DNA of 64,000 nucleotides, from assembly GCF_009650765.1 (NCBI RefSeq), contig NZ_CP045740.1, positions 4,564,001-4,628,000 on the forward strand, in the 5' to 3' direction. Position numbers and translations under genes: made by a program. Positions 56,936-64,000 of the stretch are shown in pieces (position 1 is the stretch's first letter; each line of letters starts with the position of its first letter). The stretch comes from Streptomyces sp. SUK 48 (GTDB taxonomy: Bacteria > Actinomycetota > Actinomycetes > Streptomycetales > Streptomycetaceae). Below the pieces are notes generated by a model that worked only from the letters and a program-made list of their open reading frames with translations, was not told the DNA's origin and did not search any database.

Positions 56936-57214
56936 GTGACCGTGTACATCGACCCGCCTACCTGGCCCGGGCACGGGCGCCTGTGGTCGCACCTGGTCAG
57001 CGATGTGTCGTACGGCGAACTCCAGCTGTTCGCCGACGCGCTGGGGGTGCCCCGGCGGGCCTTCGAGCGCGACCACTACGACCTTCCCGCGCACCGGTAC
57101 GCCGACGCGGTGGCGGCCGGCGCGGTGGAGGCCGGCAGCCGTGAACTGGTGCGGCTGCTGCGGGAGTCGGGGCTGCGGCGGCCCAAGGGGCTGGTGCGGC
57201 GCGGGATTTCGTAG
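56936..57214 (+). CDS. DUF4031 protein
   Basis: A 92-aa protein of the DUF4031 family: TVYIDPPTWPGHGRLWSHLVSD, then DYDLPAHRY-like DHYDLPAHRYADAV. Its function is unknown. GTG 56936, with an alternative GTG two codons later. Confidence 0.88.
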   Translation: MTVYIDPPTWPGHGRLWSHLVSDVSYGELQLFADALGVPRRAFERDHYDLPAHRYADAVAAGAVEAGSRELVRLLRESGLRRPKGLVRRGIS

Positions 57215-57238
57215 GTCCCGTCGCTCAGGGGGGTGCGG

Positions 57239-58309
57239 TCACGCGCGCAGCTCGTAGGCCAGGAGCCGGTCGTCGATCGCGCCCGCCGGTGCGAACCCGG
57301 CGCGGATGAGGACCCCCTGGGAGGCGGTGTTGGTCCGCTGCGCCCGCGCGTACAGGGCCCGTACGTCGTCGCGGGCCAGCGCCCAGTTCGCCAGCGCGCG
57401 CAGCGCCTCCGTGGCGTACCCCCGGCCGCGGACGTCCTCGACCAGGTTGTAGCCGATCTCCACCCGCCCGTCCTCGTCCGGGGCGCCGTGGAAGCCGAGG
57501 GCGCCGACCGCGCGGCCGTCCTCGGCGCGCACCAAGGTGAAGGAGGTGAACTCGGGCCGGTGCACGCCCGCTTCGTACGCCTTCAGCAGCATCCTGGCGG
57601 CGTCGCGCGTGCCCTCCTCGGGGCCGTCGCCGATCCAGTCGAAGCCGCCGTCGCCGCCGAGGGCGAGATCGCGGGCGGCGGCCGGGCGGACGCCGGTGAG
57701 GGTGAGGCGCTCGGTCCGCAGGACGAGGTTGTTGGACCAGCGCCACCGGGTGACCGGGGCCCGGCCGGTCAGCTCGCCGCGGCCGGTCGCCCACAGCAGG
57801 GTCGGCCAGGGCTCCGGGCCGGGCTGGACGTGCGGGAAGATCGTGGCCAGGACGGCCTCGGCGAGTGCGGCGGGCGGCTCGTAGGGCAGGCCGAGGCCCG
57901 CGGCCATGTCGTGGGTGTGCAGCAGGACCTCGGCGACGCCCATCGCGGCGAAGCCCTCGCGGTCGGCGTCGCGGAACGGGTAGGGGTGGAAGGCGCGGGC
58001 GTCCGGCGGCGCGGTGGCCACGGCGGCGGCGAGCAGCGCGCCGGTGGTCTCCAGGACCTGGAGCAGCCCCGCGTTGTCGGTGCCCTCGTCCAGCTTCAGC
58101 TCGAAGGGTATGTAGGCGTCCCGCGCGCGCCCGGCCAGATTCGCGGCGTACGCCACGAGGTCGTCCGCGACATGCACGGCGGTGGTGTGGCAGTCCCACT
58201 CCACCCGCCCGGCGCGGACGCCCCGCCAGTCCCGGCCCACCGCCTCGCGCAGCACCGCCACGCACCCGGCCACGGCCTCGGTCACCTGTTCCCCGCTCAT
58301 CGCTCGCAT
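57239..58309 (-). CDS. Fusion of a mycothiol-dependent MIP-type domain and a GNAT acetyltransferase
   Basis: A 356-aa two-domain protein. Residues 1-175 resemble the maleylpyruvate isomerase/DinB-like four-helix domain (VAGCVAVLREAVGRDWR, WDCHTTAVHVADDLVAYA, and a metal-binding-type His in VAEVLLHTHDMAAGLG). Residues 185-350 are a GNAT acetyltransferase with VEIGYNLVEDVRGRGYATEALRAL. Such DinB-GNAT fusions are found in actinobacteria; possible role in mycothiol conjugate or toxin modification. Start ATG 58309 has AAGGTG upstream. Confidence 0.85.
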   Translation of the reverse strand: MRAMSGEQVTEAVAGCVAVLREAVGRDWRGVRAGRVEWDCHTTAVHVADDLVAYAANLAGRARDAYIPFELKLDEGTDNAGLLQVLETTGALLAAAVATAPPDARAFHPYPFRDADREGFAAMGVAEVLLHTHDMAAGLGLPYEPPAALAEAVLATIFPHVQPGPEPWPTLLWATGRGELTGRAPVTRWRWSNNLVLRTERLTLTGVRPAAARDLALGGDGGFDWIGDGPEEGTRDAARMLLKAYEAGVHRPEFTSFTLVRAEDGRAVGALGFHGAPDEDGRVEIGYNLVEDVRGRGYATEALRALANWALARDDVRALYARAQRTNTASQGVLIRAGFAPAGAIDDRLLAYELRA

Positions 58310-58336
58310 GGGCGGCACCTTAGGTGTGGGGCCGCG

Positions 58337-58981
58337 TCACGGCGACAGCATTTCCAGTTCGGCGGCGAGGTTCCAGCGGGCGGTGGCCTCCCAGTGCTCT
58401 TGGCCGTAGGGGGTGTGGAACAGCCTGGGCAGCGCGAGGAGTTGGCGCAGTACGCCGGAACGCCCCTGCCGGAAGGCGTCGTCGGGGACGAAGTGGTACT
58501 CCTGGCGGACCTCGGCCGCGTAGCCCGCGTACGCCGACGGGGACGCGGCCAGGATCGCGAGGTCGGCGTCGCACAGCACCTGGCCGTCGCGGTCGTCCCC
58601 GGCCGGGTCGTGCGTGACGGTCAGCCGCACGAGCCGGGCCACCTCCGCGACCCGCGCCCGCTCCACCCCGGCCTCGGGCAGCGCGCGCTCGGCCAGCCGC
58701 GCGGAGCGCTCCTCGTTCTCGGAACGCTCCGGCAGATAGACGGCGTCGTGGAACCACGCGGCCAGGCGTACGACGTCCGGGTCGGCCGCGTGCGTCTCCA
58801 GCACGTCGATGTGGTCGAGGACCGCGGTGAGGTGGGTCAGCGTGTGGTAGCGGCGCTGGGGTTCCTGCCAGCGGGCGAGGAGACGGTCCGCGTAGGCCGC
58901 GGGCCCCGGGCCGCCCCGGGGGGCACGGACGGCGTCCAGGGCGCGGGCGAATCGGAGACGGAGGGCGTCGAGGTCGGCCAT
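58337..58981 (-). CDS. HD-domain phosphohydrolase
   Basis: A 214-aa HD-type metal-dependent hydrolase. His ligands appear in RRYHTLTHLTAVLDHI and in the HD pair AAWFHDAVY; other ligands are in LVRLTVTHD and LCDADLAIL. The substrate is unknown. Fully soluble; lone gene next to the MIP-GNAT fusion. Confidence 0.88.
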   Translation of the reverse strand: MADLDALRLRFARALDAVRAPRGGPGPAAYADRLLARWQEPQRRYHTLTHLTAVLDHIDVLETHAADPDVVRLAAWFHDAVYLPERSENEERSARLAERALPEAGVERARVAEVARLVRLTVTHDPAGDDRDGQVLCDADLAILAASPSAYAGYAAEVRQEYHFVPDDAFRQGRSGVLRQLLALPRLFHTPYGQEHWEATARWNLAAELEMLSP

Positions 58982-59024
58982 GGGGCCATTCTCGTGGGGG
59001 GCCGCTCGGCGCGGTAGCGGTGGG

Positions 59025-59123
59025 GGCGACGTGGTGGGTGGGGCGGCGTGGTGTGCGTGGCGACGTGGTGGGCGGGGCAGGGCGGCGTGGTGCGCGTGGC
59101 GACGTGGTGGGCGGGGCGGTGCC
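59025..59123. repeat. GC-rich tandem repeat upstream of cutC
   Basis: Three copies of GGCGACGTGGTGGGYGGGGC start at 59025, 59059 and 59098 (periods 34 and 39 bp). They fill much of the 58982-59258 space between the HD gene and cutC, with the DasR-like box nearer to cutC. No coding function is seen. Confidence 0.7.
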
Positions 59124-59210
59124 CGGGTGCCCGTGCGGGCGTACCGGCGCGGCCGTACGAGGGCGTGTGCCGGGTGGCGTACTGGCGCGCGCCCGGCCGC
59201 GTACCCTTAA

Positions 59211-59226
59211 ATTGGACTAGACCTCT
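59211..59226. promoter_or_regulatory. DasR-type box upstream of cutC
   Basis: ATTGGACTAGACCTCT is identical at 15 of 16 bases to the strong nagK box and matches the DasR consensus at 13 of 16. It is 33-48 bp before the cutC start, in promoter position. Confidence 0.7.
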
Positions 59227-59258
59227 ACTGGATCTTTGGCCGCGACGAATGGGGTGCC

Positions 59259-59957
59259 ATGAGCAAGCGTGCAGTCCTGGAGGTGATCGCCCTCGACATC
59301 GAGGACGCGGTCGCCGCCCAGGCCGGAGGCGCGGATCGCCTGGAGCTGGTCACCGAGATGGCCGCCGACGGGCTCACCCCGTCCGCCGCCACCGTCGCCG
59401 GCATCCGTGCCGCCGTCGACATCGACCTGCGCGTGATGCTCCGCCTGGCGGACGGGTTCGCGGCCGGTGACATGGCGCGGCTGCTGCGGGTGGTGGAGGA
59501 GATGCGGGCGGCCGGCGCCGACCAGTTCGTGCTGGGGTTCCTCGACGCGGACGGGGGCGTGGACCTGGCCGCCGTGGAGCGGGTGGCCGCCGCGCTGGAG
59601 GGCTGCCGGTGGACCTTCCACCGGGCGATCGACCGTGCCGCCGACCGCGACGCCCTGCGCAAGCAGCTCGCCGACCTGCCCGGCCTCGACACCTACCTCA
59701 CCGCGGGCGCCGCGACCGGCGTCGAGGAGGGGCTGCCGACCCTGCTGGCCGAGTACGGCCGCCGCGGTGAGCCGGGCTACGGCCAGACCCTCCTGGTCGG
59801 CGGCGGCCTGCGCCTCGACCATGTCCCGCCGCTGCTCGCCGCGGGCCTCGACGCCTTCCACATCGGCGGCGCGGCCCGCCCCCAGGGCTGGCACGGACCG
59901 GTCTCGGAAGGCGCGGTGAAGGAGTGGCGCCGGGTACTGGACGGCGCGGCCGGCTAG
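59259..59957 (+). CDS. cutC: CutC-family TIM-barrel protein
   Basis: A 232-aa CutC/PF03932-type barrel. Family blocks: AAQAGGADRLELVTEMAADGLTPSAATV, FVLGFLDADGGVD, and WTFHRAIDRAADR. The N-terminal cysteines of E. coli CutC (ICC near residue 30) are replaced: here LEVIALDIEDAV, and only one Cys exists in the whole protein. So copper binding through cysteine is unlikely; the real function of the family is debated, and a sugar-related or lyase activity is possible. ATG start. A DasR-like box lies just upstream. Confidence 0.9.
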   Translation: MSKRAVLEVIALDIEDAVAAQAGGADRLELVTEMAADGLTPSAATVAGIRAAVDIDLRVMLRLADGFAAGDMARLLRVVEEMRAAGADQFVLGFLDADGGVDLAAVERVAAALEGCRWTFHRAIDRAADRDALRKQLADLPGLDTYLTAGAATGVEEGLPTLLAEYGRRGEPGYGQTLLVGGGLRLDHVPPLLAAGLDAFHIGGAARPQGWHGPVSEGAVKEWRRVLDGAAG

Positions 59958-60107
59958 GACTCTTTCCCGGGCACGCCCCGACCGGGGCCGATGGGGAATT
60001 GGCCCGGCCCGGGTGATGCCTGGGCCGGTCACGGCCCGCCCGGCCGGTCCGTGGGTCCGGCTCGTCGTTACCGGCCGTCGTTCCGGGCCGGCCGTTCCGG
60101 GGCGTCG

Positions 60108-61304
60108 TCAGGCCGGTTGGCCCTGGCCGCGTTCGGCTGCCAGGCGGGTGAAGGTCTTCGCCAGTGGGGGCTTCTGGATCTGGCGGATCAGCCAGGCGAC
60201 GGTGTGGATGCCGAGCTCCGTGCGGGGCGCCGCCTGCCGTACCCGGCCCGGGAACAGCCGCTGCGCGTCCTGGACGCGCGGGCGCATCGCGGTCTCGTAC
60301 GCGGTGAGCGCGTCCGAGAGGCGGTGCGGCAGCCGCTGGGCGTCGGCCGCCTCGATGGCGTCCGCCAGCGCCGCCGCGCCGCGCAGCGCCAGAGCGGTGC
60401 CGAGACCGCTGAGGGGGCTCGCGCACCAGGCGCTGTCCCCGAGCAGCACCACCCGGCCGTCGGACCACTTCGGCAGCTGGATCTGGTCGAAGGTGTCGAG
60501 GGCGAAGTCGGGCGCCTGCCGCGCGGCGGCGAGCAGCTCCCGGGTGCGCCAGCCCACATCCGCGAACACCTGGTCCAGCAGGGCGAACTGGGCCTCCCGG
60601 TCGCGCCGCGGCGGCAGCGTCGTCGCCGCGAAGGTGAACCCGATCTCCTGCTGGCCCGGATGCCCCGGACGCGCCTCGACGGAGCGGCTGCCCGGCGCGT
60701 TGTGGGTGATGAACCAGCCGTCGACCGGAGGCGTCCCCGGCGTCTCGTCCATGGTGAACCAGGCGTGCGCGAGGCCCAGTTGGCGGCGGAACACCTCTTC
60801 GGGCCCGAAGCGCAGCCGCCGCACCCGTGAGTGCGCCCCGTCCGCGCCGATGACCAGGTCGAACTCGGCGGGCGGCGCGTTGCGGAACCGTGCGGACACT
60901 CCGTTCGGGGCGTCCTCCAGCGCCTCCACGGTCTCCCCGAAGAGATGCGTGACCTGCGCGCCGGCCGCGTCGTGCAGGACACGGGCGAGGTCCGAGCGGA
61001 GCAACTCCTCCTTGGAGACGTAGCCGTTGCCGCCGAACGCCTCGACGGGCATCTCCGCGAGCCGCCGCCCGTCGCCGTCCACCCAGGCCGCGCCGCGCTG
61101 GTCCACCAGCCGGGCGAGGACCTCGTCGAGCAGCCCGAGGCGGGCGAGCACCGCACGGCAGTCGCCGCGCAGATCGACGGACTGGCCGCCGCCGCGCAGC
61201 TGCGGGGCGATCTCCGCGACGGTGACCTCCCAGCCGGCCCGGCCCAGCATGAGCGCGACGGTGTCGCCCGCGATCCCCGCGCCCACCACAAGTACCCGAG
61301 GCAT
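60108..61304 (-). CDS. FAD-dependent monooxygenase (TetX/aromatic hydroxylase type)
   Basis: A 398-aa flavoprotein monooxygenase. FAD motif VLVVGAGIAGDTVALMLGRAG, DG motif IGADGAHSRVRR and GD motif VVLLGDSAWCASPLSGLGTALALRGA. Close to TetX and other antibiotic- or xenobiotic-modifying hydroxylases. It is divergent from a TetR-family gene with three operator-like repeats between, so it is probably substrate-inducible. Confidence 0.9.
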   Translation of the reverse strand: MPRVLVVGAGIAGDTVALMLGRAGWEVTVAEIAPQLRGGGQSVDLRGDCRAVLARLGLLDEVLARLVDQRGAAWVDGDGRRLAEMPVEAFGGNGYVSKEELLRSDLARVLHDAAGAQVTHLFGETVEALEDAPNGVSARFRNAPPAEFDLVIGADGAHSRVRRLRFGPEEVFRRQLGLAHAWFTMDETPGTPPVDGWFITHNAPGSRSVEARPGHPGQQEIGFTFAATTLPPRRDREAQFALLDQVFADVGWRTRELLAAARQAPDFALDTFDQIQLPKWSDGRVVLLGDSAWCASPLSGLGTALALRGAAALADAIEAADAQRLPHRLSDALTAYETAMRPRVQDAQRLFPGRVRQAAPRTELGIHTVAWLIRQIQKPPLAKTFTRLAAERGQGQPA

Positions 61305-61318
61305 GAGCCCCCACCTTC

Positions 61319-61341
61319 CTAATGCGAATGACTTGCGTTTG
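61319..61341. promoter_or_regulatory. TetR operator-like repeat 1
   Basis: A 23-bp dyad with arms CTAATGCGAAT and ACTTGCGTTTG around one central base, in the divergent region near the monooxygenase start. Related to repeats 2 and 3. Confidence 0.6.
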
Positions 61342-61361
61342 AGCGTACGCCGAAAAAGTCC

Positions 61362-61384
61362 CTAACGCGAGTCACTCGCATTAG
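61362..61384. promoter_or_regulatory. TetR operator-like repeat 2
   Basis: A near-perfect 23-bp dyad: CTAACGCGAGT and ACTCGCATTAG around one central C. It lies 43 bp (four helical turns) from repeat 1 and is the best of the three operators. Confidence 0.75.
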
Positions 61385-61402
61385 AGGGTCGAGAACCGGC
61401 CG

Positions 61403-61425
61403 CTAACGCGAGTGAGTCGCGGTAG
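61403..61425. promoter_or_regulatory. TetR operator-like repeat 3
   Basis: CTAACGCGAGT and AGTCGCGGTAG around one central G, 41 bp from repeat 2 and 9 bp before the TetR start. Binding here would repress the TetR gene itself. Confidence 0.65.
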
Positions 61426-61434
61426 CATGGAGGC

Positions 61435-62085
61435 ATGACACAGGCAGCAGGGACGATCCGTCCGGGCGGCAGATCCGCGAAGACGCGGGACGCGGTGCAC
61501 GCGGCGGTCCGGGCGCTGCTCGACGCCTCCCCGGACGGCACGGTCACGGTGGCGGAGGTGGCCGAGCGCTCCGGGGTGCACCCCGCGACCATCTACCGGC
61601 GCTGGCGCACCCCCGAGGGGCTCGTCCTCGACACCCTCTTCGAGGAGCTGAGCCGGCGCTCGCCGCTCCCCGTCACCGGGGACCTGCGGGCCGACGCGCT
61701 GGTCTACACCCGGCGGCTGCTCGCGGACCTGCGCGAGGACAAGAACCTGGTGCTGGCCAGGTCCGTCGCCGCCGCGGCCCGCTCCGGGCTGCTCGACGCC
61801 GACAGCATGAACCGGTTCGTCGAACCCCGCTCGCGCCAGATCGAGGCGATGCTCACCGCCGCAGGCACGAGCGAACTGGACGTCCAGGACGTCCTGGAAC
61901 TGATCCTCGCCCCCGCCTACACCCACGCCCTGCTGGACTACCCGCTGCGCGCCGACGCCGACGCGGAACGGCTGGTCGACAACCTCCTCGCCGTCCTCGA
62001 CCGACGCAGGGCGCGCGCCGGAGCGCCGGGGGACGGCACCGGCGCGCCGGAGGCGACGCCCGAGCGACCGGAGGGCGACGCCTGA
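61435..62085 (+). CDS. TetR/AcrR-family transcriptional regulator
   Basis: A 216-aa repressor. HTH near residues 38-60 (TVAEVAERSGVHPATIYRRW), then a helical ligand-binding domain. Start ATG 61435 after GGAGG. It is divergent from the FAD monooxygenase; three operators with four-turn spacing lie between, and repression of both genes is likely. Confidence 0.92.
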   Translation: MTQAAGTIRPGGRSAKTRDAVHAAVRALLDASPDGTVTVAEVAERSGVHPATIYRRWRTPEGLVLDTLFEELSRRSPLPVTGDLRADALVYTRRLLADLREDKNLVLARSVAAAARSGLLDADSMNRFVEPRSRQIEAMLTAAGTSELDVQDVLELILAPAYTHALLDYPLRADADAERLVDNLLAVLDRRRARAGAPGDGTGAPEATPERPEGDA

Positions 62086-62090
62086 GCCGT

Positions 62091-62132
62091 CGTACGGCAC
62101 GGACCGGACGGGTCGCCGTACGGCACGGACCG
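62091..62132. repeat. 16-bp direct repeat after the TetR gene
   Basis: CGTACGGCACGGACCG occurs at 62091 and 62117, period 26 bp. Function unknown; may be a duplicated 3' sequence. Confidence 0.6.
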
Positions 62133-62164
62133 CGCGGGCGGCCGCAGCGTGCGGGCAGGCGCGA

Positions 62165-62209
62165 ACCGCCCCGCCCCCGCGCCGAGAGATCGGCCGGGGG
62201 CGGGGCGGT
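62165..62209. terminator. Bidirectional terminator
   Basis: ACCGCCCCGCCCCCG (62165-62179) pairs with 62195-62209, and an inner GCCGA/TCGGC stem continues it. It separates the TetR gene from the convergent flotillin gene. Confidence 0.85.
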
Positions 62210-62232
62210 CGGGTGGTGGTGCCGGGTGGTGA

Positions 62233-63420
62233 CTAGTCGACGTCCACCGGGCCGTCGTCCGACTTCTTCTCGCGGCGGGCGCTGAGCTGGAGCAGCCCGT
62301 TGTCCCGGGACTGCTGCTCGGAGCGGTCGCCCTCGGAGTCCTGGCCGCCGAGGTTCTGGCGGACCGAGTCCAGGATGGTCAGACCCTGGGAGACCAGGCC
62401 GGCCGCGATCTCGCCGAGGCCGTCCGCGCCGTTCAGGACGTTGACGTTGGCGCCCGCCAGACCGCCGGCCGCCTCCTTCACGATCTGCGGCAGCTGGTCG
62501 ATCAGCATCCGGTCCAGCGCGACACGGTCGTACGACGCCGCCGCCTCCGCCTGGATCTTCATCCGCTGGGCCTCGGCCGCCGCGAGAATCCGGACCCGCT
62601 CGGCCTCCGCCTCCGCGGGCTTGACGACCTCGGACACCAGCTGCTTCTGCCGCAGCAGGGCCTGACGCTCGGCCAACTCCGTCTGCGCGTGCAGCACTTC
62701 CTGCTGCGCGTGCGCCTGTGCCAGCGGACCGGCCTGCGCTGCCTGGGCCTGCGCCCGGTCCACCTCGGCCGAGTACTCGGCCTTGACGACGGCGGTCTGC
62801 CGGGCGAACTCCGCCTGCCGGCGGGCCGCCTCCTGCTCCGCCTCCACCGCGGCCTGCGTGGCCTGTGCCTGGGCGATCTGCGCCTGGCGCTGGATGGCCG
62901 CCTTGTGCGGGGCGGACATCGCGTCGATGTAACCGGTGTTCCCGTCGTCGATCGACTGGATCTGGAGCGAGTCCACGATCAGACCGATCTTGGCCATCTC
63001 CATCTTGGAGGTGTCCAGCACCTCGGCGGCCAGCTTCTGCCGCTCGGTGACGATCTCCTCGACCGTCATCGAGCCGATGATGGCCCGCAGGTGACCGGCG
63101 AAGATCCGCCCGGTCAGCACCGACATCTGGTCCTGGTCGGACAGGAAGCGCTGACCGGCGTTGATGATGCTCTCGGCGTCATTGCCGACCTTGAAGGCGA
63201 TGACGGCCCGCACATGCAGGGCGATGCCCTGCTTGGTCACACAGGTCTCGGTGACCTCCGACTCGCACATGGCGAGCGAGAGGAAGCGGGTCTTGCGGAA
63301 GAACGGCACCACGAACTTGCCGTGGCCCGTCACCACTCGGAACGGCGCGCCCCCCAGTCCCCGTCGGCCGCCCGAGATCAACATCGCCTCGTCCGGCGCG
63401 GGTACGCGGTATCCGAACAT
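62233..63420 (-). CDS. SPFH/flotillin-family membrane scaffold protein
   Basis: A 395-aa flotillin-like protein. Residues about 12-180 are the SPFH/Band 7 domain (FRVVTGHGKFVVPFFRKTRFLSLAM, VGNDAESIINAGQRF). A long Ala/Gln/Glu-rich coiled coil follows (about 190-320). The C-terminal part is hydrophobic and variable. No N-terminal membrane helix is visible, as in eukaryotic flotillins. Likely organises membrane microdomains. It is paired with an NfeD-like gene 13 bp upstream, the classic arrangement. Confidence 0.92.
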   Translation of the reverse strand: MFGYRVPAPDEAMLISGGRRGLGGAPFRVVTGHGKFVVPFFRKTRFLSLAMCESEVTETCVTKQGIALHVRAVIAFKVGNDAESIINAGQRFLSDQDQMSVLTGRIFAGHLRAIIGSMTVEEIVTERQKLAAEVLDTSKMEMAKIGLIVDSLQIQSIDDGNTGYIDAMSAPHKAAIQRQAQIAQAQATQAAVEAEQEAARRQAEFARQTAVVKAEYSAEVDRAQAQAAQAGPLAQAHAQQEVLHAQTELAERQALLRQKQLVSEVVKPAEAEAERVRILAAAEAQRMKIQAEAAASYDRVALDRMLIDQLPQIVKEAAGGLAGANVNVLNGADGLGEIAAGLVSQGLTILDSVRQNLGGQDSEGDRSEQQSRDNGLLQLSARREKKSDDGPVDVD

Positions 63421-63433
63421 TTTCTTGTACTCC

Positions 63434-63685
63434 TCAGCAGGCGTCGACGGCGTCGCCGCCGAGCGCGTCCAATGGATCTGCCCACTCGATGACGCCGACC
63501 TCGCGGCATCCCCGTGATTCGATCACGAGGACCGTCGAACCCGGCGGCAGGGGATCCTCCGACCAGGCGAGAAACGTCTCGGAGCCACCCCGGACCCGGA
63601 CCAGTACCTCGCCGGGTCCCGCGGATCCACGTGTTCCGATGAGGACCTTCCCCGTACAGCCGATCACGGCCTCGTCCTGCGTCAT
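63434..63685 (-). CDS. NfeD-like OB-fold protein
   Basis: An 83-aa soluble OB-fold domain like the C-terminal part of NfeD (TGKVLIGTRGSAGPGEVLVRV, VLVIESRGCREVGVIEW). It lacks the membrane and protease parts of long NfeD proteins. Same direction as the flotillin gene, which it precedes by 13 bp; the two proteins likely interact. Start ATG 63685 has GGAGGAC before it. Confidence 0.85.
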   Translation of the reverse strand: MTQDEAVIGCTGKVLIGTRGSAGPGEVLVRVRGGSETFLAWSEDPLPPGSTVLVIESRGCREVGVIEWADPLDALGGDAVDAC

Positions 63686-63762
63686 CACCGGCCGTCCTCC
63701 TCGCGCTGGCCTCAGGATTCCGACGATAGCCCTCCTCGGCCCGTGCACCAACGGGCAGGAGG

Positions 63763-64000
63763 TCACAGCACGTGCACGGACTCCGCCAGCTGCCCGGGCA
63801 GGGGTGCCGTGTGGGTCACCAGGAGGCCGGAGACGGCACGGGTGAGGGCCACGTACAGCCGTCGCAGGCCGGTCCGCTCGTCCGGTTCGCCGTCGACGAC
63901 CGCCTGCGGCTCGTCCAGGACCACGTAGTCGTACTCCAGGCCCTTGGCGAGCGAGGCCGGTACCAGGGTCAGCCGGGTCTCGCGGGTCGTCTCCTCGCCC
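63763..64000 (-). CDS. UvrD/HelD-type helicase or RNA polymerase recycling ATPase, 3' end only
   Basis: Only the last 78 codons are in the window (gene continues past 64000). They show superfamily I helicase motif V (ASLAKGLEYDYVVLDEP) and motif VI (LRRLYVALTRAVSGL), then a short tail ending LAESVHVL. This suits UvrD/Rep helicases and the HelD group that releases stalled RNA polymerase (some give rifampicin resistance); the full gene is needed to decide. Minus strand. Confidence 0.8.
   Translation of the reverse strand, partial: GEETTRETRLTLVPASLAKGLEYDYVVLDEPQAVVDGEPDERTGLRRLYVALTRAVSGLLVTHTAPLPGQLAESVHVL

Noticed and set aside
63161..63845. Plus-strand ORFs near the right end
   Set aside because: They are antisense to the flotillin, NfeD-like and helicase genes, which have recognisable domains.

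Overview
The window is chromosomal DNA of a Streptomyces species. Evidence: very high G+C with strong third-position GC, GTG starts, and a gene order I recall from the central Streptomyces chromosome (phoU/phoR-phoP, carD, ispD-ispF, cysS, rlmB, msiK, terD, cdgB, nagA-nagK, otsA/otsB, cold-shock gene, groEL2). No plasmid, phage, transposase or CRISPR sequence was seen. All homology statements come from reading the proteins; no database was searched.

Layout. 1-5.4 kb: an unannotated 51-residue cysteine-rich peptide gene, then phoU divergent from phoR-phoP with a PHO box between, and a lipoprotein. 5.4-15.1 kb: housekeeping genes (carD, ispDF, a PPOX-family flavin enzyme, cysS, rlmB, a DoxX-type membrane protein, a sugar nucleotidyltransferase, the multi-sugar ABC ATPase msiK). 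15.3 kb: tRNA-Thr(TGT). 15.5-22.5 kb: a complete whiE-type type II polyketide (spore pigment) cluster with a divergent FAD hydroxylase, followed by an O-methyltransferase. 23.7-34.8 kb: mixed genes (NosD-like beta-helix protein, rhomboid-like protein, FAD oxidoreductase, MFS exporter, pentapeptide protein, M1 lipoprotein peptidase, TerD, ArfB-like hydrolase, GNAT, flavin reductase). 35-37.7 kb: the diguanylate cyclase cdgB, with BldD-like and Crp-like sites upstream, and a membrane-anchored carbohydrate-binding protein. 37.8-42.4 kb: amino-sugar genes (PfkB kinase, nagA-nagK, a sugar-binding lipoprotein) with two DasR-like operators. 42.4-46 kb: otsB, otsA and a GpgS-like transferase. 46.1-47.9 kb: a SAM riboswitch reading into a threonine-synthase-like enzyme and a MoaD/ThiS-type sulfur carrier. 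48-50.4 kb: cold-shock protein and groEL2 (two CIRCE elements). 50.7-57.2 kb: Old Yellow Enzyme, small proteins, a methyltransferase with a TTA codon, and a murR-murQ-PTS operon. 57.2-64 kb: MIP/GNAT fusion, HD protein, a CutC-family gene with a DasR-like box, a monooxygenase/TetR pair with three operators, flotillin/NfeD-like pair, and the 3' end of a UvrD/HelD-type helicase.

Themes. Phosphate and amino-sugar sensing (PhoP, DasR-like boxes near msiK, nagK and cutC, MurQ/PTS), development (spore pigment, CdgB, one TTA codon) and stress (GroEL2, Csp, TerD). The most interesting unit is the SAM riboswitch-ThrC-like-sulfur-carrier operon: its control and its partner suggest homocysteine synthesis from O-phosphohomoserine and a protein thiocarboxylate rather than threonine synthesis. 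Second is the 51-residue CxC-rich peptide, third a CutC protein lacking the expected cysteines but carrying a DasR-like operator.
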